Below, piece by piece: positions 9,816 through 19,078 of a stretch of 64,000 nucleotides of DNA. The position numbers and the translations under genes were made by a program. How positions within the stretch are numbered: the first letter of the stretch is position 1; every line of letters starts with the position of its first letter. The notes under the pieces are model-generated. The model was not told the origin of the DNA. It saw nothing but the letters and a program-made list of their open reading frames with translations, and made no database searches. Origin of the DNA: Rhodocyclales bacterium (lineage in GTDB: Bacteria; Pseudomonadota; Gammaproteobacteria; Burkholderiales; Rhodocyclaceae); NCBI GenBank assembly GCA_028292505.1, contig JAQGMF010000030.1, positions 1-64,000 of the forward strand. Reading direction: 5' to 3'.

Positions 9816-10462
9816 AACGTCAACATAACAAAGGCTTCACGCTCGTGGAGATCGCCATTGCACTTTTAGTGGTCGCGCTCCTTGCTGCCGGCGCCATCTC
9901 CGCACTAAGAGTACAAATTGCTTATACGAGAACCTCGCAAGCTCGCGAGCAACTTCGTGAAGCCAGAGAAGCACTGATCAACTACGCAATCGCGAATCAG
10001 AAATTGCCGTGTGCCGCGCAGACAACGAACGGGACGGCAGGCTTGATATGCAATTCAACTAAAGGCTTTCTACCTTGGCAGGATCTGGGACTTACCGCAG
10101 CGGATCCTTGGGGCCAAACGCTGCACTACCTCGTGACAACCGGTTTCACGACAACCGGATTCGGCTACGGCATGCTGGGGGAACTGAAAGTCTGGTCAGG
10201 CACTAACAATATTGATCCCAATAAAGCTGTCGCATTTGCGGTTTGGAGTACGGGTGCAGACGGCACGGATGCTTCGTCAACCACCCCAGTTGGAACACCT
10301 GTCATTGACAATTACAGCGTCGTCGCCGAAGGGCCGGCATCCGACGATTTGGTCGAATGGGTGTCGCGTTACGTAATATTCGGGAAGATGTCCGTGGCAG
10401 GACGCACATTGTCGCTTCCGGCAGCTTCGTCATCCAGCTCAGCGTCAAGTAGCGGACCATAA
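9803..10462 (+). CDS. Type IV prepilin-like protein
   Basis: A 219-residue protein with a textbook prepilin leader: basic HNKG then FTLVEIAIALLVVALLAAG, so PilD-type peptidase would cut after Gly11 and Glu at +5 is present. The mature part is pilin-like with a Cys pair (LPCAAQ, LICNST) that may bound a disulfide loop. It ends in a short Ser/Ala tail (SSSSSASSS), echoing the serine tract of the previous gene. The ATG at 9803 is preferred over the one at 9770 because it gives a leader of normal length; it overlaps the previous gene by 13 bases. Probably a minor pilin of this system. Confidence 0.75.
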   Translation: MHILKRQHNKGFTLVEIAIALLVVALLAAGAISALRVQIAYTRTSQAREQLREAREALINYAIANQKLPCAAQTTNGTAGLICNSTKGFLPWQDLGLTAADPWGQTLHYLVTTGFTTTGFGYGMLGELKVWSGTNNIDPNKAVAFAVWSTGADGTDASSTTPVGTPVIDNYSVVAEGPASDDLVEWVSRYVIFGKMSVAGRTLSLPAASSSSSASSSGP

Positions 10463-10523
10463 GAACAATCCGGACTTATGGCTCTGGCATATATCCTTGC
10501 TTCGTGACATCACTTATCGCCAT

Positions 10524-11852
10524 ATGATCACCAACATGCGTACGCACGACCTCCCGGCCAATTCGTTTCTTGCTCGGCTGAGAAACGCGGGAATCGAAGC
10601 CACTGACAGCGAAGACCTGCGTCAGCAGAAATCCCTGCTCGTCTTCATGAGTGGTCTCGTCAGTCTGGCATCCGTCCTGTGGCTACTCATATATGGCTGG
10701 ATGGGGCCCAAGCTTTCGTCCTCCTTGCCTTTCGGCTTGCAACTGCTTGTAGCCTTCAATCTTTGGGTCTATATCCAATTCCGCAATTTCGATTTGTTCC
10801 GCATCTCGCAAATTGGCCTTCTGCTGTTTTTCCCATTTGTCGCGCAATGGGCGCTCGGCGATTTCGTCTCGGCCTCCGGCTTGATTCTGTGGGGCCTGTT
10901 GGCACCCATCTGTGCGCTACTGTGCATGGGCGTTCGCGAATCGCTGCCATGGTTTTTTGCGTATGTGATACTTACGCTGATGACGGGGGCATTTGACTAC
11001 CTGTTGGCGGATGTCACGCCGGTCATCAATACAAACATTTCGCGTCGCACTTCGGTGGTATTTTTTGCACTGAATTTCGTCACGCTGTCGTCGCTGGTCT
11101 ATTTGCTGCTGCGCTTCGCGCTAATAGATCGCGCCAAGGCGCGCATGGCGCTGGAAGAGGCGCACACCAAGCTGGCCGCCGAACAGGAACGCTCGGAACG
11201 CCTGCTACTCAACATCCTACCTGCGCCGATCGCCCATCGCCTGCGCGAATCGGACGCGACTATCGCCGACGGTTTCGCGGAGGTGTCGGTGATGTTCGCA
11301 GACATCGTGAATTTCACGGAGCTGGCCTCCGACATGCGACCGGATGAAGTTTTCGCCATGCTCAACTGCGTATTCAGCAGCTTCGACGAGCTAGCCGAAC
11401 GTCATGGGCTGGAAAAGATCAAGACCATCGGTGACGCCTATATGGTCGCAGGTGGTTTGTCGGATGCTTTGCCGGATGCCTGCTGCGCGGTGGCCGAGCT
11501 AGCCCTGGACATGCATGACTGGCTGCGTTGTGACGAGGCGACGCGCAATGCGCCGCTGCATGTACGGATCGGTATTGGCACCGGGCCTGTCGTAGCCGGC
11601 GTCGTCGGCAAGAAAAAATTCATCTACGACCTGTGGGGCGACACCGTCAATCTCGCCAGCCGCATCACGGATGAGGGTCTGCCGGATGGCATCCAATGCG
11701 ACCGTGCAAGCTACGATCTGCTCAAGGAACGCTTCAGCTTCGGCGAACCGATCACGCTGCATCTCAAAGGCAAAGGTCGCGTGGAGGTATGGCGACTGGA
11801 AGGGCGCGTCGCGCAAAGCACAGATGCCGACGTCATACGCGAGCGGGCATAG
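10524..11852 (+). CDS. Membrane-anchored class III adenylate cyclase
   Basis: Predicted to make cAMP from ATP. About six transmembrane helices occupy residues 35-200, followed by a charged linker (EEAHTKLAAEQERSERLL) and the conserved LLLNILPAPIAHRLR entry helix. The class III catalytic domain runs from about residue 254: FADIVNF supplies the first metal-binding Asp and KIKTIGDAYMVAGG the base-selecting Lys and second metal-binding Asp, with LWGDTVNLASRI near the transition-state site. About 442 residues from the ATG at 10524; an ATG at 10536 is also possible, and neither has a strong ribosome-binding site. It lies 61 bases after the prepilin, so it may be cotranscribed with the pilus genes. 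The substrate could be GTP, but the Lys favours ATP. Confidence 0.85.
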   Translation: MITNMRTHDLPANSFLARLRNAGIEATDSEDLRQQKSLLVFMSGLVSLASVLWLLIYGWMGPKLSSSLPFGLQLLVAFNLWVYIQFRNFDLFRISQIGLLLFFPFVAQWALGDFVSASGLILWGLLAPICALLCMGVRESLPWFFAYVILTLMTGAFDYLLADVTPVINTNISRRTSVVFFALNFVTLSSLVYLLLRFALIDRAKARMALEEAHTKLAAEQERSERLLLNILPAPIAHRLRESDATIADGFAEVSVMFADIVNFTELASDMRPDEVFAMLNCVFSSFDELAERHGLEKIKTIGDAYMVAGGLSDALPDACCAVAELALDMHDWLRCDEATRNAPLHVRIGIGTGPVVAGVVGKKKFIYDLWGDTVNLASRITDEGLPDGIQCDRASYDLLKERFSFGEPITLHLKGKGRVEVWRLEGRVAQSTDADVIRERA

Positions 11853-11903
11853 GGCGGATTCGGACGCAGCGACTTCGCCATTTCATCCGCCATGTGGTGG
11901 GCG

Positions 11904-13640
11904 CTATTGGACTATGAGGCTCCGCTCCAACCCCACCCTACTCAACTCGAATCGCACATTGCCGCGAACATTGCTTGTTAGTGCAAGCCGGTAATCGAGG
12001 GACTCGGCCAGACGATAGGCCTGATACAAACCGATGCCCAAGCCGCGGTCCGAGGGTAAGGGCCGGATAAATAGTAGTTCTGCCCGCTCCGCTTCGAGCG
12101 GCATGCCATTGTCCTTGACTTGCAAAGCACATGCACCGTCGCCTACTTTCAGCGTAACAACGATCCTGAGCGCCTTGCCCTCGCTATCGTCTTTGTCCAG
12201 GGCGTTGCGTACTACATTGTCAGCAACAGTATCGAACAACAACACCGGCAACACAGTACCCGCCGCTTCGCCGTCCAGTACAAAAAATAGCCGTGCGTCA
12301 GCCAGCCGCTCCTGCACGGCGGTCCACCACTGCAGCGCATCACCCTCGCGCACATCCGCCGCAGCCGGCTGACGGATACGCTCCAACGCTTCATGCAGAC
12401 GCTGGCTGATCACGGGCAATTGACGGCTCAACAGGCCTTGCAACGCTTCGCTGCGGCCATCACGCTCAGCCTGCCCAATGGCGAAACACAGGGTGTCGAT
12501 AGACTGCAGCAGGTTCTTCACCTCATGCGTCATGCGTGCGCCGGTCTCGTACACGGCACGCAGATAGGAGATGGATTGCAGGCGGCGCGATTGTTCCTTG
12601 GCGGCATGAAACTCCGACAACAGACGCACCATCAAATCCATTTGCCATAAATGCATGGGCGCCAATTCGTAGCGCGTATGAACGCCGATTTCGAGCTCTC
12701 CGTGCTGCAGGCGGCTGCGCCGCGCAGCGAGGCGCCCGACAAAACCAACACGCTTCGTGCCTTCGACAATCACGCGCCAATCGACGCCGTCGACGCCCGG
12801 CCAGCTGAGCATGCGCGTCACCGCACCCTCCATCAGCACCTCGGCATCAGTGTCTTCCGCCGCGAGTCTGGCCACTTCATCCAGCCATTGATTGAATGGC
12901 GCGCCGCCCGACAAGGCATGTCGTGCGATCGCGAGGCTCAGGCCCGCACCCTGCCCAGGACTCCAGGCCCAGCCCAGCAACAACAGACTGACGGCCATAA
13001 TGGCCAGTGCTTGTAGCAGCGCCGGAATATATTCGAGATTCGAAACAAACATGAGCGCGAGGGCCCCGAGCAGCACACCGCTAAGCACCAGCACAATGAC
13101 CAGACCGCCGACGAAATCCAGCGCCATCTGCTGGCGCGTGCGGCCAAGCCTGCGAGCGAGTGCAGGCACCATGATCAGCAGCAACGGCGCGCACCACGCA
13201 GCAGCGGTACCCAGCAGACTCGCGGGGTGTTCATCTGCCGGCAGCAGTTGAGGCAATGTCAGCGAAACCAGCGCAATAATCAGATACGCCTCGGCACACC
13301 AGAAAGATAGACGTACCCTGCCCTCTGGATGACGGAACAACTCGGCACCGATGAGGCCCGCCAATACCAGCATCCACAATAGAGCCAAGCCCCATGACAT
13401 GAACATACCGAGGCAGGCCACGATCAGAGCGCCTGCCAGCAAGGCGCCCGCACCCAGCGTCCTGTCTTGCCGAACAAGAGGTTGCCACAACAGCACGGCG
13501 CCCAGATGGCCAACGATCAAACCGCGGCCCACGGGAGTCGTCACCCCTTGCAGCAAGCCCAGGTGTAACAACACCAAGCTGAATGCCAGAAGCCAGGGAC
13601 GCACCGCGAGGGCGGTCAATCGCGCGGTCAGACTTTGCAT
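11904..13640 (-). CDS. Orphan membrane sensor histidine kinase
   Basis: A 578-residue sensor kinase. The first 240 residues hold several transmembrane helices without an obvious periplasmic domain, suggesting a membrane or intracellular stimulus. A GAF-like linker region leads to an H-box-like RMTHEVKNLLQSI near residue 370, an N-box DTVADNVVRNAL near 470, DNGMPLE near 512 and GLGIGLYQAYRLAES near 535. This gives a HATPase_c domain with a divergent His region, like PrsK-type kinases. The ATG at 13640 follows an acceptable ribosome-binding site; the frame is open 63 bases further upstream without one. No response regulator is adjacent. Convergent with the adenylate cyclase and divergent from the next prepilin gene. 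Confidence 0.82.
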   Translation of the reverse strand: MQSLTARLTALAVRPWLLAFSLVLLHLGLLQGVTTPVGRGLIVGHLGAVLLWQPLVRQDRTLGAGALLAGALIVACLGMFMSWGLALLWMLVLAGLIGAELFRHPEGRVRLSFWCAEAYLIIALVSLTLPQLLPADEHPASLLGTAAAWCAPLLLIMVPALARRLGRTRQQMALDFVGGLVIVLVLSGVLLGALALMFVSNLEYIPALLQALAIMAVSLLLLGWAWSPGQGAGLSLAIARHALSGGAPFNQWLDEVARLAAEDTDAEVLMEGAVTRMLSWPGVDGVDWRVIVEGTKRVGFVGRLAARRSRLQHGELEIGVHTRYELAPMHLWQMDLMVRLLSEFHAAKEQSRRLQSISYLRAVYETGARMTHEVKNLLQSIDTLCFAIGQAERDGRSEALQGLLSRQLPVISQRLHEALERIRQPAAADVREGDALQWWTAVQERLADARLFFVLDGEAAGTVLPVLLFDTVADNVVRNALDKDDSEGKALRIVVTLKVGDGACALQVKDNGMPLEAERAELLFIRPLPSDRGLGIGLYQAYRLAESLDYRLALTSNVRGNVRFELSRVGLERSLIVQ

Positions 13641-13832
13641 GTCGACACCTTTACCAGAGAGCACTGGGCAGAATATGACGCCCTTTGTCGTGAAATCCTC
13701 CACACATTGTCAGGGATTCGACACTTCAGCATGCGCGCGCGCCGTAAATTCTCAATATTTGCGTTCCCAGGAATGGCATCATTGTTGCTCAAGTGTGCAT
13801 ACAAACAATAACCATAGAGTCGGCAAAAGAAC

Positions 13833-14489
13833 ATGAGAACACAACAATCTGGTTTCACGCTCGTTGAAATCGCCATTGTCCTCGTCATTATCGGATTGCT
13901 GCTGGGCGGGGTGCTCAAAGGGCAAGAACTCATTAATAGCGCGAAGTCAAAAGCTGTAGTCAGCGACTTTCGCAATACGGCAACTATGATTGCAGCATAT
14001 CAGGATCGGTTTCGGGCCCTGCCCGGTGACGACAAGAGCGCGTCAACCCACCTTCCGGGCGGCATACTTGTTGCGGCCGACGATATTGGTAACGGCAACG
14101 GCACAATTGATGGGGCATGGAATGAAATTGACGGCGCCAAGGAATCTGCGCGAGCGTGGCAGCATCTAAGACTTGCCAATCTCGCCTCGGGCTCTACTGC
14201 AGCGCCTTCAGTGGGAGACTGGGAGCCAAAGGATGCAGAAGGTGGTCGTATTGGCATTCAAGGGACCAAGCCCAAGGGGTATACGGTTGGACGCCTGTTC
14301 GTATGCCAGGGCAATATATCTGGCCGTATCGCACAGCAAACTGACACCACCATGGACGACGGCAAACCAAATGACGGGTCGGTACGCGTATATCCAAATC
14401 AAGCTGCAGTAAATGATTTGAGCGCTGTGGATGCAATTGCCGTAACTCTGGATGAATCCACTCTGTACGTTATCTGCACGAGCTTCTAA
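13833..14489 (+). CDS. Type IV prepilin, MshA/PilA-like
   Basis: A 218-residue prepilin. The leader is short (MRTQQSG) and the cut precedes FTLVEIAIVLVIIGLLLGG, with Glu at +5 and an uninterrupted helix. The helix continues as VLKGQELINSAKSKAVVSDF, a pattern common in betaproteobacterial prepilins of this group. The body is Gly/Asp-rich with two cysteines (FVCQGN and a Cys near the C-terminus, VICTSF) that could bridge as in major pilins. It stands alone between a divergent histidine kinase and a downstream hairpin repeat, so it may be independently transcribed, as expected for an abundant major pilin. Confidence 0.8.
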   Translation: MRTQQSGFTLVEIAIVLVIIGLLLGGVLKGQELINSAKSKAVVSDFRNTATMIAAYQDRFRALPGDDKSASTHLPGGILVAADDIGNGNGTIDGAWNEIDGAKESARAWQHLRLANLASGSTAAPSVGDWEPKDAEGGRIGIQGTKPKGYTVGRLFVCQGNISGRIAQQTDTTMDDGKPNDGSVRVYPNQAAVNDLSAVDAIAVTLDESTLYVICTSF

Positions 14490-14494
14490 AATAG

Positions 14495-14579
14495 GATAGG
14501 TTGGGCTGACGAAGGAAGCCCAACGCAAGCAGATGGCATAAGCCACCGAATGTTGGGCTTCGCCTCAGCACCAACCTAC
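14495..14579. repeat. REP-like palindromic element
   Basis: An inner hairpin GTTGGGCT (14500-14507) pairs with AGCCCAAC (14517-14524), and an outer TAGGTTGG (14497-14504) can instead pair with CCAACCTA (14571-14578). A second copy of TTGGGCTTCGCC lies at 14552-14563. The GGTTGGGCT...AGCCCAACC type is a widespread dispersed repeat in proteobacteria. It sits between two convergent genes and may also stop transcription. Confidence 0.65.
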
Positions 14580-14629
14580 AGCCTGTGTTTGACACCTGCG
14601 GTGTTGGACCTCTCGTCGAAAAATCTCAC

Positions 14630-16600
14630 TCACCCACCCTTCAACAACTTCAACTCCGCCACCGACAAATCCCCCGGCACGCCGAGCAACACCAGCACAT
14701 CCCCCGATTCCAGCTGCGTATCCGGCGCTGGATTTACACCACGAATGCCGCGACGACGGATGGCAGTGACTGTAACGTGAATGTCCTCCAGCCGCAGGGC
14801 ATCCAGCCGCTTGCCAATGGCATAAGCGCCGGCCTGCAGCGAGATGGAATGCAGGCGCTCCTGCAGAGCATCCGGCCGATCGGCCGCATCGGACGTGCCA
14901 TGAAAGAAGCCACGCATCACTGAGTAGCGCTGATTGCGAATATCCCGCACGCTGCGGATCACACGTGACAATGGCATACCGATCAGCGCCAGCACGTGAC
15001 TGGCGAGCATGATGCTGGTCTCCAGCATTTCCGGTACGACTTCCACCGCGCCAGCATTCAGAAGCGTCTCCAGATCGGCATCGTCCGCCGCGCGTGCCAC
15101 CACGGGCACGTCTGGCCGCACGGACTGGACGTGGTGAAGGACGCGCATGGCGGCCTGCACGTCGTTGAAGGATACGACCACTGCGCTGGCACGCATGAGG
15201 CCGGCAGCAATCAAGGTCTCGCGTCTTGAACAATCGCCGAACACCACGGTGTCGCCTGCCGAGGCCGCGCTACGCACCCGATCAGGATCGAGATCGAGTG
15301 CCACGTAGGTAAGCTCTTCCTGTTCGAGGAAACGTGCCAGGTACTGACCGCTGCGCCCGTAGCCGCAGATGATGACGTGCTTTTCGGTAGCGATGGATTG
15401 CGCTGCAACCTTGGTCAGCTCCATCGAGCGCAGCAGCCATTCCGAGGTGACGAAGCGCAACACGATGCGGTCGCTCAACTGCACGATGAGTGGTGCGATC
15501 AGCATGGACAGTACCAGCGCGGCGACCGTCACCTGCAAGGCGCGCGCCGAGCCGATGTCCAGATCTCCCGCCTGCGTCAGCAACACGAAGCCGAATTCAC
15601 CGCCCGCACACAACCACAGTCCGCTGCGCACTGCGGTGCCGGTACTTGCTTTGAACAGGCGCGAGCAAGCGAGGACGATGCCAAATTTAATGACCAGCAA
15701 AGCCACCAGCACGCCGAGGACCATAAGAAAATTACTGGCTATGACGGCGACATTGAGAAACATGCCGACCGTGACCATGAAGAAGCCGAGTAGTACATCG
15801 CGAAAAGGCTTGATGTCTTCTTCGACCTGAAAACGGAATTCCGTTTCGGAAATCAACATGCCGGCGAGAAAGGCACCGAGTGCCAGCGACAACCCCGCGC
15901 GCTCAGTGATCCATGCCAAACCCAGCGTGATCAACAAAATATTGAGCATGAACAATTCGGAAGAGCGGCGGCTCGCCACCATGTGGAACCATGGGCGCAT
16001 CAAACGATGGCCGAGAAACAGCAACACGGTCAGGACAACGACGGCCTTCAAGGCGGCCCAGGCGAGAATCGGCGCGAGGTCTGCAGTCTTCTGTCCCAAT
16101 GCGGGAATGAGGATCAGCAGGGGTACGACAGCGACATCCTGGAACAACAGCACGCCCAGCACTTCGCGACCGTGCGGCGTATCCAGTTGCATGCGGTCGG
16201 CGAGCAGCTTGCTCAGCACTGCCGTTGACGACATCGCCATGGCCGCAGCCAGTGCGAAACTCGCCAAGCCTCCCAGGCCCAGCAACTTGCCGATCAAAGT
16301 GCCAACCAGAATCGTCAACACCACCTGCAAACCGCCAAGACCGAACACCAGCCGCTTCATGGCGAATAGACGTCCGAGGGAGAATTCCAGCCCGATGGTG
16401 AACATCAGGAAGACCACACCAAACTCGGCGAGATAATGAGCTTGCGCCGTGTCGGGAACCAGTCCCGCTGCGTTGGGGCCGAGCATGGCGCCCATCGCCA
16501 GATAGCCCAATACCGGCGGTAGATTCATCGAACGGAACAGGGCCACCACAGCAACTGCGGCGGCAAGCAACAACAGGAGCAGTTCCAGCGCGTGATGCAT
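14630..16600 (-). CDS. Kef-type CPA2 monovalent cation:proton antiporter
   Basis: Inner-membrane potassium or sodium/proton antiporter of the CPA2 family. The start MHHALELLLLLLAAAVAVVA at 16600 opens directly into the first helix; the frame continues 14 codons upstream without membrane signal. Residues 1 to about 385 form the Na_H_Exchanger domain with about 12 helices (PPVLGYLAMGAMLGPNAAGL, then ALAAAMAMSSTAVLSKLLAD). A TrkA-N/RCK Rossmann domain starts near 410 (HVIICGYGRSGQYLARFLEQ) and a TrkA-C domain closes the 656 residues. The RCK domain binds NAD(H) or other nucleotides in relatives. No KefG/KefF accessory gene is next to it, so kefB or kefC is not assigned. Confidence 0.9.
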   Translation of the reverse strand: MHHALELLLLLLAAAVAVVALFRSMNLPPVLGYLAMGAMLGPNAAGLVPDTAQAHYLAEFGVVFLMFTIGLEFSLGRLFAMKRLVFGLGGLQVVLTILVGTLIGKLLGLGGLASFALAAAMAMSSTAVLSKLLADRMQLDTPHGREVLGVLLFQDVAVVPLLILIPALGQKTADLAPILAWAALKAVVVLTVLLFLGHRLMRPWFHMVASRRSSELFMLNILLITLGLAWITERAGLSLALGAFLAGMLISETEFRFQVEEDIKPFRDVLLGFFMVTVGMFLNVAVIASNFLMVLGVLVALLVIKFGIVLACSRLFKASTGTAVRSGLWLCAGGEFGFVLLTQAGDLDIGSARALQVTVAALVLSMLIAPLIVQLSDRIVLRFVTSEWLLRSMELTKVAAQSIATEKHVIICGYGRSGQYLARFLEQEELTYVALDLDPDRVRSAASAGDTVVFGDCSRRETLIAAGLMRASAVVVSFNDVQAAMRVLHHVQSVRPDVPVVARAADDADLETLLNAGAVEVVPEMLETSIMLASHVLALIGMPLSRVIRSVRDIRNQRYSVMRGFFHGTSDAADRPDALQERLHSISLQAGAYAIGKRLDALRLEDIHVTVTAIRRRGIRGVNPAPDTQLESGDVLVLLGVPGDLSVAELKLLKGG

Positions 16601-16670
16601 GGCAGTTTCGGTTACGAAATTCGGGTGGCTTGATCGCCTCAACCGCTGACGCAGTGCGGCAGCAACGGTT

Positions 16671-16679
16671 TGTTATACT
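16671..16679 (+). promoter_or_regulatory. Candidate extended -10 promoter for kdsD operon
   Basis: TGTTATACT fits an extended -10 element (TGnTATAAT-like). It lies about 195 bases before the kdsD start in the divergent gap with the antiporter gene. No good -35 box is seen, as is acceptable for extended -10 promoters. Confidence 0.35.
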
Positions 16680-16874
16680 GCAGCGCTGCAACGAGCGCAG
16701 CGGCCTGTGGATATTATCGTGAAGCTTGGCTGAACTCGCTGTGCGGCGCCATGCCGGTAAACGCGACAATATTGAGCTCCGCGAGTTTAACCTTGCGGCT
16801 TCTTGAACCCAAGTCTGTCACCGGCATCATTCCGTGCGCTTATCGAAGTACGACTGACATTCTATGCAAATGGC

Positions 16875-17921
16875 ATGACTCGACCTACCGACCCTGCAGA
16901 ACATTCCATCACAAGTTCGCACATAGCGCCGAGCAAACTCGATGCGCAGGAACTCGTTGCCCGTGCACGCAATGTGCTGGCGATCGAGGCCGCTGCCGTG
17001 ATGGCGCTCGCCGAACGCATCGACGAACAATTTCTGCGCGCCGTCGAGATCATCCTGCAAAGCAGCGGTCGTGTCATCGTCAGTGGCGTCGGCAAGTCCG
17101 GCCACATCGCCCGCAAGATCGCCGCAACGCTGGCCAGCACCGGCACGCCGGCATACTTCGTACATCCTGCGGAAGCGGCACATGGCGATCTCGGCATGAT
17201 TCAGCCGAACGATGTGCTCATCGCCCTTTCCAATTCGGGCACCGCAGAAGAGTTACTTGTCATCCTTCCCTTCGTCAAACGCATGGGCGCACGCATGATT
17301 GCCATGACCGGGCGCGCCGATTCGCCATTAGCGAAAATGAGCGATGCGCACCTGGATGTCGGCGTGGCGGAAGAAGCCTGTTCCTTGAATCTCGCCCCCA
17401 CCGCCAGCACGACGGCGGCCCTGGCCATGGGCGACGCCCTAGCCGTGGTGCTGCTCGACGCGCGCGGCTTCGGCCCCGAGGATTTTGCCCGATCGCATCC
17501 TGGCGGCACGCTGGGACGACGTCTGTTGACGCATGTACGCGATGTGATGCGCACGGACAAGGCCATTCCCTGCGTTACGCTGGAAGCCAGCTTCGCCGAT
17601 GCGCTGCTGGAAATCTCGCGCAAAGGCATGGGCATGACGGCCATCTGCGAAACCGCGGAGAATATGCCAGGCAAATTACTCGGCGTATTCACCGACGGCG
17701 ACCTGCGCCGACTGCTGGAGCGCACCGGCAACATCGAAGGCCTGAAAATTGCCGATGTCATGAATCATTCTCCGCGCTGCATTGCGCCCGATGCGCTCGC
17801 CGCAGAAGCGGCAAGCATCATGGAGCAGCGCTCAATCACGCGCCTGCTGGTCGTCGACGCACAAGGAATGCTCGTCGGCGCGCTCAACACGCAAGATTTG
17901 CTGACGGCCAAGGTCATCTGA
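16875..17921 (+). CDS. kdsD: Arabinose-5-phosphate isomerase KdsD
   Basis: Interconverts ribulose-5-phosphate and arabinose-5-phosphate, the first step toward Kdo of the LPS inner core; cytoplasmic. An SIS domain (about residues 55-190) shows GVGKSGHIARKIAATLAS and the SNSGTAEELL loop, with the family's ARSHPGGTLGRRLL after it. Two CBS domains follow from about 220 (VMRTDKAIPCVTLEASFADA) to the end. The ATG at 16875 gives 348 residues, slightly longer than the usual 325-330, so the true start may be a few codons later. The stop overlaps the kdsC start (TGATG), and kdsC catalyses a later step of the same pathway. Confidence 0.93.
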   Translation: MTRPTDPAEHSITSSHIAPSKLDAQELVARARNVLAIEAAAVMALAERIDEQFLRAVEIILQSSGRVIVSGVGKSGHIARKIAATLASTGTPAYFVHPAEAAHGDLGMIQPNDVLIALSNSGTAEELLVILPFVKRMGARMIAMTGRADSPLAKMSDAHLDVGVAEEACSLNLAPTASTTAALAMGDALAVVLLDARGFGPEDFARSHPGGTLGRRLLTHVRDVMRTDKAIPCVTLEASFADALLEISRKGMGMTAICETAENMPGKLLGVFTDGDLRRLLERTGNIEGLKIADVMNHSPRCIAPDALAAEAASIMEQRSITRLLVVDAQGMLVGALNTQDLLTAKVI

Positions 17922-18472
17922 TGCTTTTCCCGAACAAACCCAACCAAGAGTCCGCTCAGGTCAAGGCCGCAAAGCTCAAGCTCATGGCTTTTGACGTTGA
18001 CGGCGTACTCACCGATGGCACCCTGTTCTTCACGCCTGACGGTGACGAGATCAAAGCCTTTTCAAGCCTCGATGGTCACGGACTGAAGATGCTGGTCGAA
18101 GCCGGCATCGAAGTGGCGATCATCACAGGTCGCAGCTCACGCATGGTCGAACTACGCGCCGCAAATTTGGGCATCACGCATCTGTTTCAAGGCGTCGATG
18201 ACAAACGTGCCGTCATGCGTAAACTGCGCGAACAACTGGGATTGTCTGCCGAACAAAGCGGCTACATGGGCGACGATGTGGTGGATCTGCCCGTGCTACG
18301 CGATTGCGGTTTCTCCGCATCGGTGGGCGACGGTCACGCCTTCGTGCATGAGCATGTCGACTACGTGGCAAAAAATGGCGGCGGCCGCGGTGCCGTGCGC
18401 GAATTGTGCGACTTCATCCTGGCAGCCCAAGGCAAACTGGATGCGATGCTGGACAGCTATCTGACAAAATGA
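17921..18472 (+). CDS. kdsC: 3-deoxy-D-manno-octulosonate-8-phosphatase KdsC
   Basis: HAD-family phosphatase that removes phosphate from Kdo-8-phosphate. The nucleophile motif FDVDGVLTDGTLFF is near residue 25, with motif II IITGRSS and motif IV MGDDVVDLPVL; the short cap-less form of 183 residues is the normal KdsC size, working as a tetramer. Its start overlaps the kdsD stop, giving translational coupling in the kdsD-kdsC-lptC-lptA operon. The frame is open far upstream, but that part is a shadow of kdsD. Confidence 0.94.
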   Translation: MLFPNKPNQESAQVKAAKLKLMAFDVDGVLTDGTLFFTPDGDEIKAFSSLDGHGLKMLVEAGIEVAIITGRSSRMVELRAANLGITHLFQGVDDKRAVMRKLREQLGLSAEQSGYMGDDVVDLPVLRDCGFSASVGDGHAFVHEHVDYVAKNGGGRGAVRELCDFILAAQGKLDAMLDSYLTK

Positions 18473-18497
18473 CAAAAGAATACACGGTAAAAACGAA

Positions 18498-19076
18498 TTG
18501 ATACGACGCCTGCCCGCCCTCTTTCCATTGCTCATCGCCGCGCTCCTCGCGCTGGCGACGTACTGGCTGCAGTTTGTCGTCAGCAACGAGCGGACGGCCA
18601 ACGTCGGCAATGAGCGCGGCGATCCGGACACGATCATCGAACACTTCCACGTCGACAAATTCGACGAACGAGGTAGGCTCACCATGAAGATCGACGCCGA
18701 TCTGCTCAAGCATTATCCCAAAGACGATTCAGCTGATCTGATGCAACCACGCGTACATTTTGTCTCCTTGAATCGCGACAGCACCTGGCGCAGCGACAAG
18801 GCACACATCACCGAACGCGGCGACCATATCCAACTCATCGACAATGTGCACGGCGTGCGTGCAGCGACACCGACATCGCTCGAAGAAATACTCACCACTT
18901 CGGAAGCCGAACTGCAAACGCGCGACGAGATCGCGCGCATCGACAAACCGCTGACCTTCACGCAGGGCATGACACGCATCGATGCCATCCGCGGCGAATG
19001 GAACAACATCGAAGGCCTGCTGAAACTCACACAGGTCGACGCCACCTTTGAACACAATCAAAAACAAGCAAACTGA
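18498..19076 (+). CDS. lptC: LPS export protein LptC
   Basis: Bitopic inner-membrane protein of the Lpt bridge that passes LPS from LptBFG to LptA. The N-terminal anchor FPLLIAALLALATYWLQFVV is followed by a 160-residue periplasmic beta-jellyroll (EHFHVDKFDERGRLTMKIDA, TQGMTRIDAIRGEW). It starts at a TTG (18498), 25 bases after kdsC; no ATG precedes the membrane helix. Length of 192 matches LptC. Confidence 0.9.
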   Translation: MIRRLPALFPLLIAALLALATYWLQFVVSNERTANVGNERGDPDTIIEHFHVDKFDERGRLTMKIDADLLKHYPKDDSADLMQPRVHFVSLNRDSTWRSDKAHITERGDHIQLIDNVHGVRAATPTSLEEILTTSEAELQTRDEIARIDKPLTFTQGMTRIDAIRGEWNNIEGLLKLTQVDATFEHNQKQAN

Positions 19077-19078
19077 GC

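Noticed and set aside
16670-17920. Open frame upstream of kdsC
   Set aside because: The part before 17921 is a frame shadow of kdsD; KdsC starts at 17921 where the HAD motif follows.
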